From the NCBI GenBank assembly GCA_002499865.1, contig DANL01000071.1:1-5900 (forward strand): a stretch of DNA of 5,900 bases, written 5' to 3'. The stretch's first letter is position 1. Every line of letters begins with the position of its first letter. This DNA is from Euryarchaeota archaeon UBA121 (lineage in GTDB: Archaea > Thermoplasmatota > Poseidoniia > Poseidoniales > Thalassarchaeaceae). Positions 4,774-5,900 of the stretch are shown here, one piece after another. The position numbers and the translations under genes were made by a program. The notes beneath the pieces were generated by a model, which was not told where the DNA came from, did not search any database, and saw nothing but the letters and a program-made list of their open reading frames with translations.

Positions 4774-5900
4774 ATGGATGAAGGATTTGTAGCCCACCAA
4801 CTGTCACCATCCTCTTGGAGTAGATACGAGGATTGCCCCCGTAAATACTGGCTTTCCAGACAGAGGCTTCCCCGAAAGGCCAGTATGCCAGCATCCATGG
4901 GAACAGCAGTCCACAATTCTGTCGAGGACCTATGTAATCTGGATATTGAGGACAGGGGCCTAGATGAAGCCGAATGGCTTCCTCCCACTGCAAAAGCGAT
5001 TCTAGATAGGCACTGGCAGATCGAAAAAGAAATTTTCATGGAGACTCCGAGACACCCTAGGTGGAAAGACGAGATGATCACAAAAGCTCATGACGGACTC
5101 GTTGGCGCATTGAATATACTGTTCTCAAAATCAGGAATAGAGAAAGTTGCTCTTTCCGAGGTGACGATAGGAATGTGGAAACAAGTACAGTCAATCGTCC
5201 TAGCTAACGAAGGAACTCTGGTATCAGAGTGTGGTAGGTTAATGGGTAGGCTAGATCTACTGGTTGCAGACATTGACGAAAATGGAAAATCAATTGGATG
5301 GATTGTTGCCGATTTGAAAACCGGGAGGCCACCAAAGGTCAGCTTGAATGAGAAGGTTAGCAGGCAACTCCGATTCTACAGAGATCTCCTTAAGGAGAAC
5401 AATCCAGATCACCCGCCCCTTCATGCCGAAGGATGGTACTCCTCCAATCAGACAATCCACAGGGCTGAGGGGCCATCGGTACTGGAAGACGCCTTCGTAG
5501 CATGGGAAGGGATGAGGCACAGTGAGACGCCGTTCGAGGGAACTCCCGACTCAACCGCATGCGGATTTTGTGAGTGGAAAGCATGGTGTCCAACTTGGTG
5601 GGTGGCTCGTAGGGATGGAATACTTCCCCCAGGGGGTATTTTCAGGGATGAAGTAGTGAATATTATTCGATTTGACAGTGATTCAGGAGCTACTCTGTTC
5701 GAGAGAGCCCCCCCAATCGGAGATACCGGAGATGTGGGTAGTTCGGAGAACAAATTCGGTGCACTACTAAGGGATCAAGCCCTCTCTCAGATGAGAGAGC
5801 TGGTAGACTCGGGATATCAGGGTCCCGTTTATCTCGGTAGTGCAAAGGCAGACGGCAAGATAATGCATCTCGGGGACTGGTCGGAGATACTACCTTGGTC
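4774..5900 (+). CDS. RecB/Cas4-like PD-(D/E)XK nuclease with Fe-S cysteines (3' end outside window)
   Basis: The frame is open for 375 codons to the right edge, so the C-terminus is missing. The N-terminus LSPSSWSRYEDCPRKYWLSR (10-29) is the hallmark start of RecB/AddB/Cas4-type nucleases, followed by GTAVHNS with H47. The catalytic core is GRLD (D161), DLK (D180, K182) and the Q-x3-Y motif (Q198, Y202). C21 plus C263-x2-C266-x5-C272 form the four-cysteine set that binds a 4Fe-4S cluster in AddB, Dna2 and Cas4. All motifs expected for an active metal-dependent DNA exonuclease are present. No helicase motifs occur N-terminally, and no CRISPR or cas gene is visible, so a repair or processing role is likelier than CRISPR adaptation. 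Residues after about 275 are unassigned. The exact family and substrate are uncertain. Confidence 0.85.
   Translation, partial: MDEGFVAHQLSPSSWSRYEDCPRKYWLSRQRLPRKASMPASMGTAVHNSVEDLCNLDIEDRGLDEAEWLPPTAKAILDRHWQIEKEIFMETPRHPRWKDEMITKAHDGLVGALNILFSKSGIEKVALSEVTIGMWKQVQSIVLANEGTLVSECGRLMGRLDLLVADIDENGKSIGWIVADLKTGRPPKVSLNEKVSRQLRFYRDLLKENNPDHPPLHAEGWYSSNQTIHRAEGPSVLEDAFVAWEGMRHSETPFEGTPDSTACGFCEWKAWCPTWWVARRDGILPPGGIFRDEVVNIIRFDSDSGATLFERAPPIGDTGDVGSSENKFGALLRDQALSQMRELVDSGYQGPVYLGSAKADGKIMHLGDWSEILPW

Noticed and set aside
4770..5081. A 103-codon minus-strand frame opposite the nuclease start
   Set aside because: It is antisense to the nuclease N-terminal motifs, carries no recognisable motif, and the nuclease frame has a strong Shine-Dalgarno site.
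5619..5640. GC-rich dyad CCCCC-A-GGGGG flanked by AATAC/GTATT, then a short T stretch, resembling a terminator
   Set aside because: It lies in the middle of the open nuclease frame, the stem is only five pairs, and it can be explained by the codons for Pro-Pro-Gly-Gly.
4774..5900. Cas4 of a CRISPR-Cas locus
   Set aside because: The motifs resemble Cas4, but no repeat array, cas1 or cas2 is visible, the protein is longer than typical Cas4, and the neighbours are housekeeping genes.

Overview
The window looks like chromosomal DNA of an archaeon, most plausibly a euryarchaeon of the uncultivated marine type (Poseidoniales/Marine Group II or a relative). The left end carries the classic archaeal ribosomal/RNA-polymerase string eL18 (L18e) - uL13 - uS9 - RpoN. 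Arginine is written mostly AGA/AGG and isoleucine often ATA, base composition is moderate, starts include TTG and GTG, and purine-rich Shine-Dalgarno sites are present. The lineage is an inference; membership of the Archaea is well supported by L18e, RpoN and the PAC2 protein.

Layout: (1) 1-57, a possible 3' end of an upstream gene (rpoD would be expected by synteny). (2) 73-1574, a tightly packed operon rpl18e, rpl13, rps9, rpoN with overlaps or gaps of a few bases. (3) 1624-1701, a tRNA-Pro(GGG) gene with encoded CCA. (4) 1784-3895, a full-length bacterial-type NAD+-dependent DNA ligase, LigA. (5) 3896-4699 on the minus strand, a PAC2-family proteasome-assembly-chaperone-like protein whose stop codon abuts that of ligA. 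(6) After a 74-bp divergent intergenic region, 4774 to the right edge, a RecB/Cas4-like PD-(D/E)XK nuclease with a four-cysteine Fe-S signature, cut off by the window end.

The left half is translation and transcription machinery; the right half holds DNA ligation, nuclease and proteasome-related functions. The most striking observation is that the bacterial-type ligase ends in RQSTLGEF, a near-canonical archaeal PCNA-binding (PIP-box) peptide added after the BRCT domain. This suggests that a horizontally acquired ligase was wired into the archaeal sliding-clamp system. The convergent neighbour ends in MYG, a match to the HbYX proteasome-docking motif, so both genes finish in a C-terminal docking peptide at the same stop-to-stop junction. 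Two strong hairpins are also present: a perfect 11-bp inverted repeat inside rpl18e and an 11-bp stem enclosing the ligA start codon.
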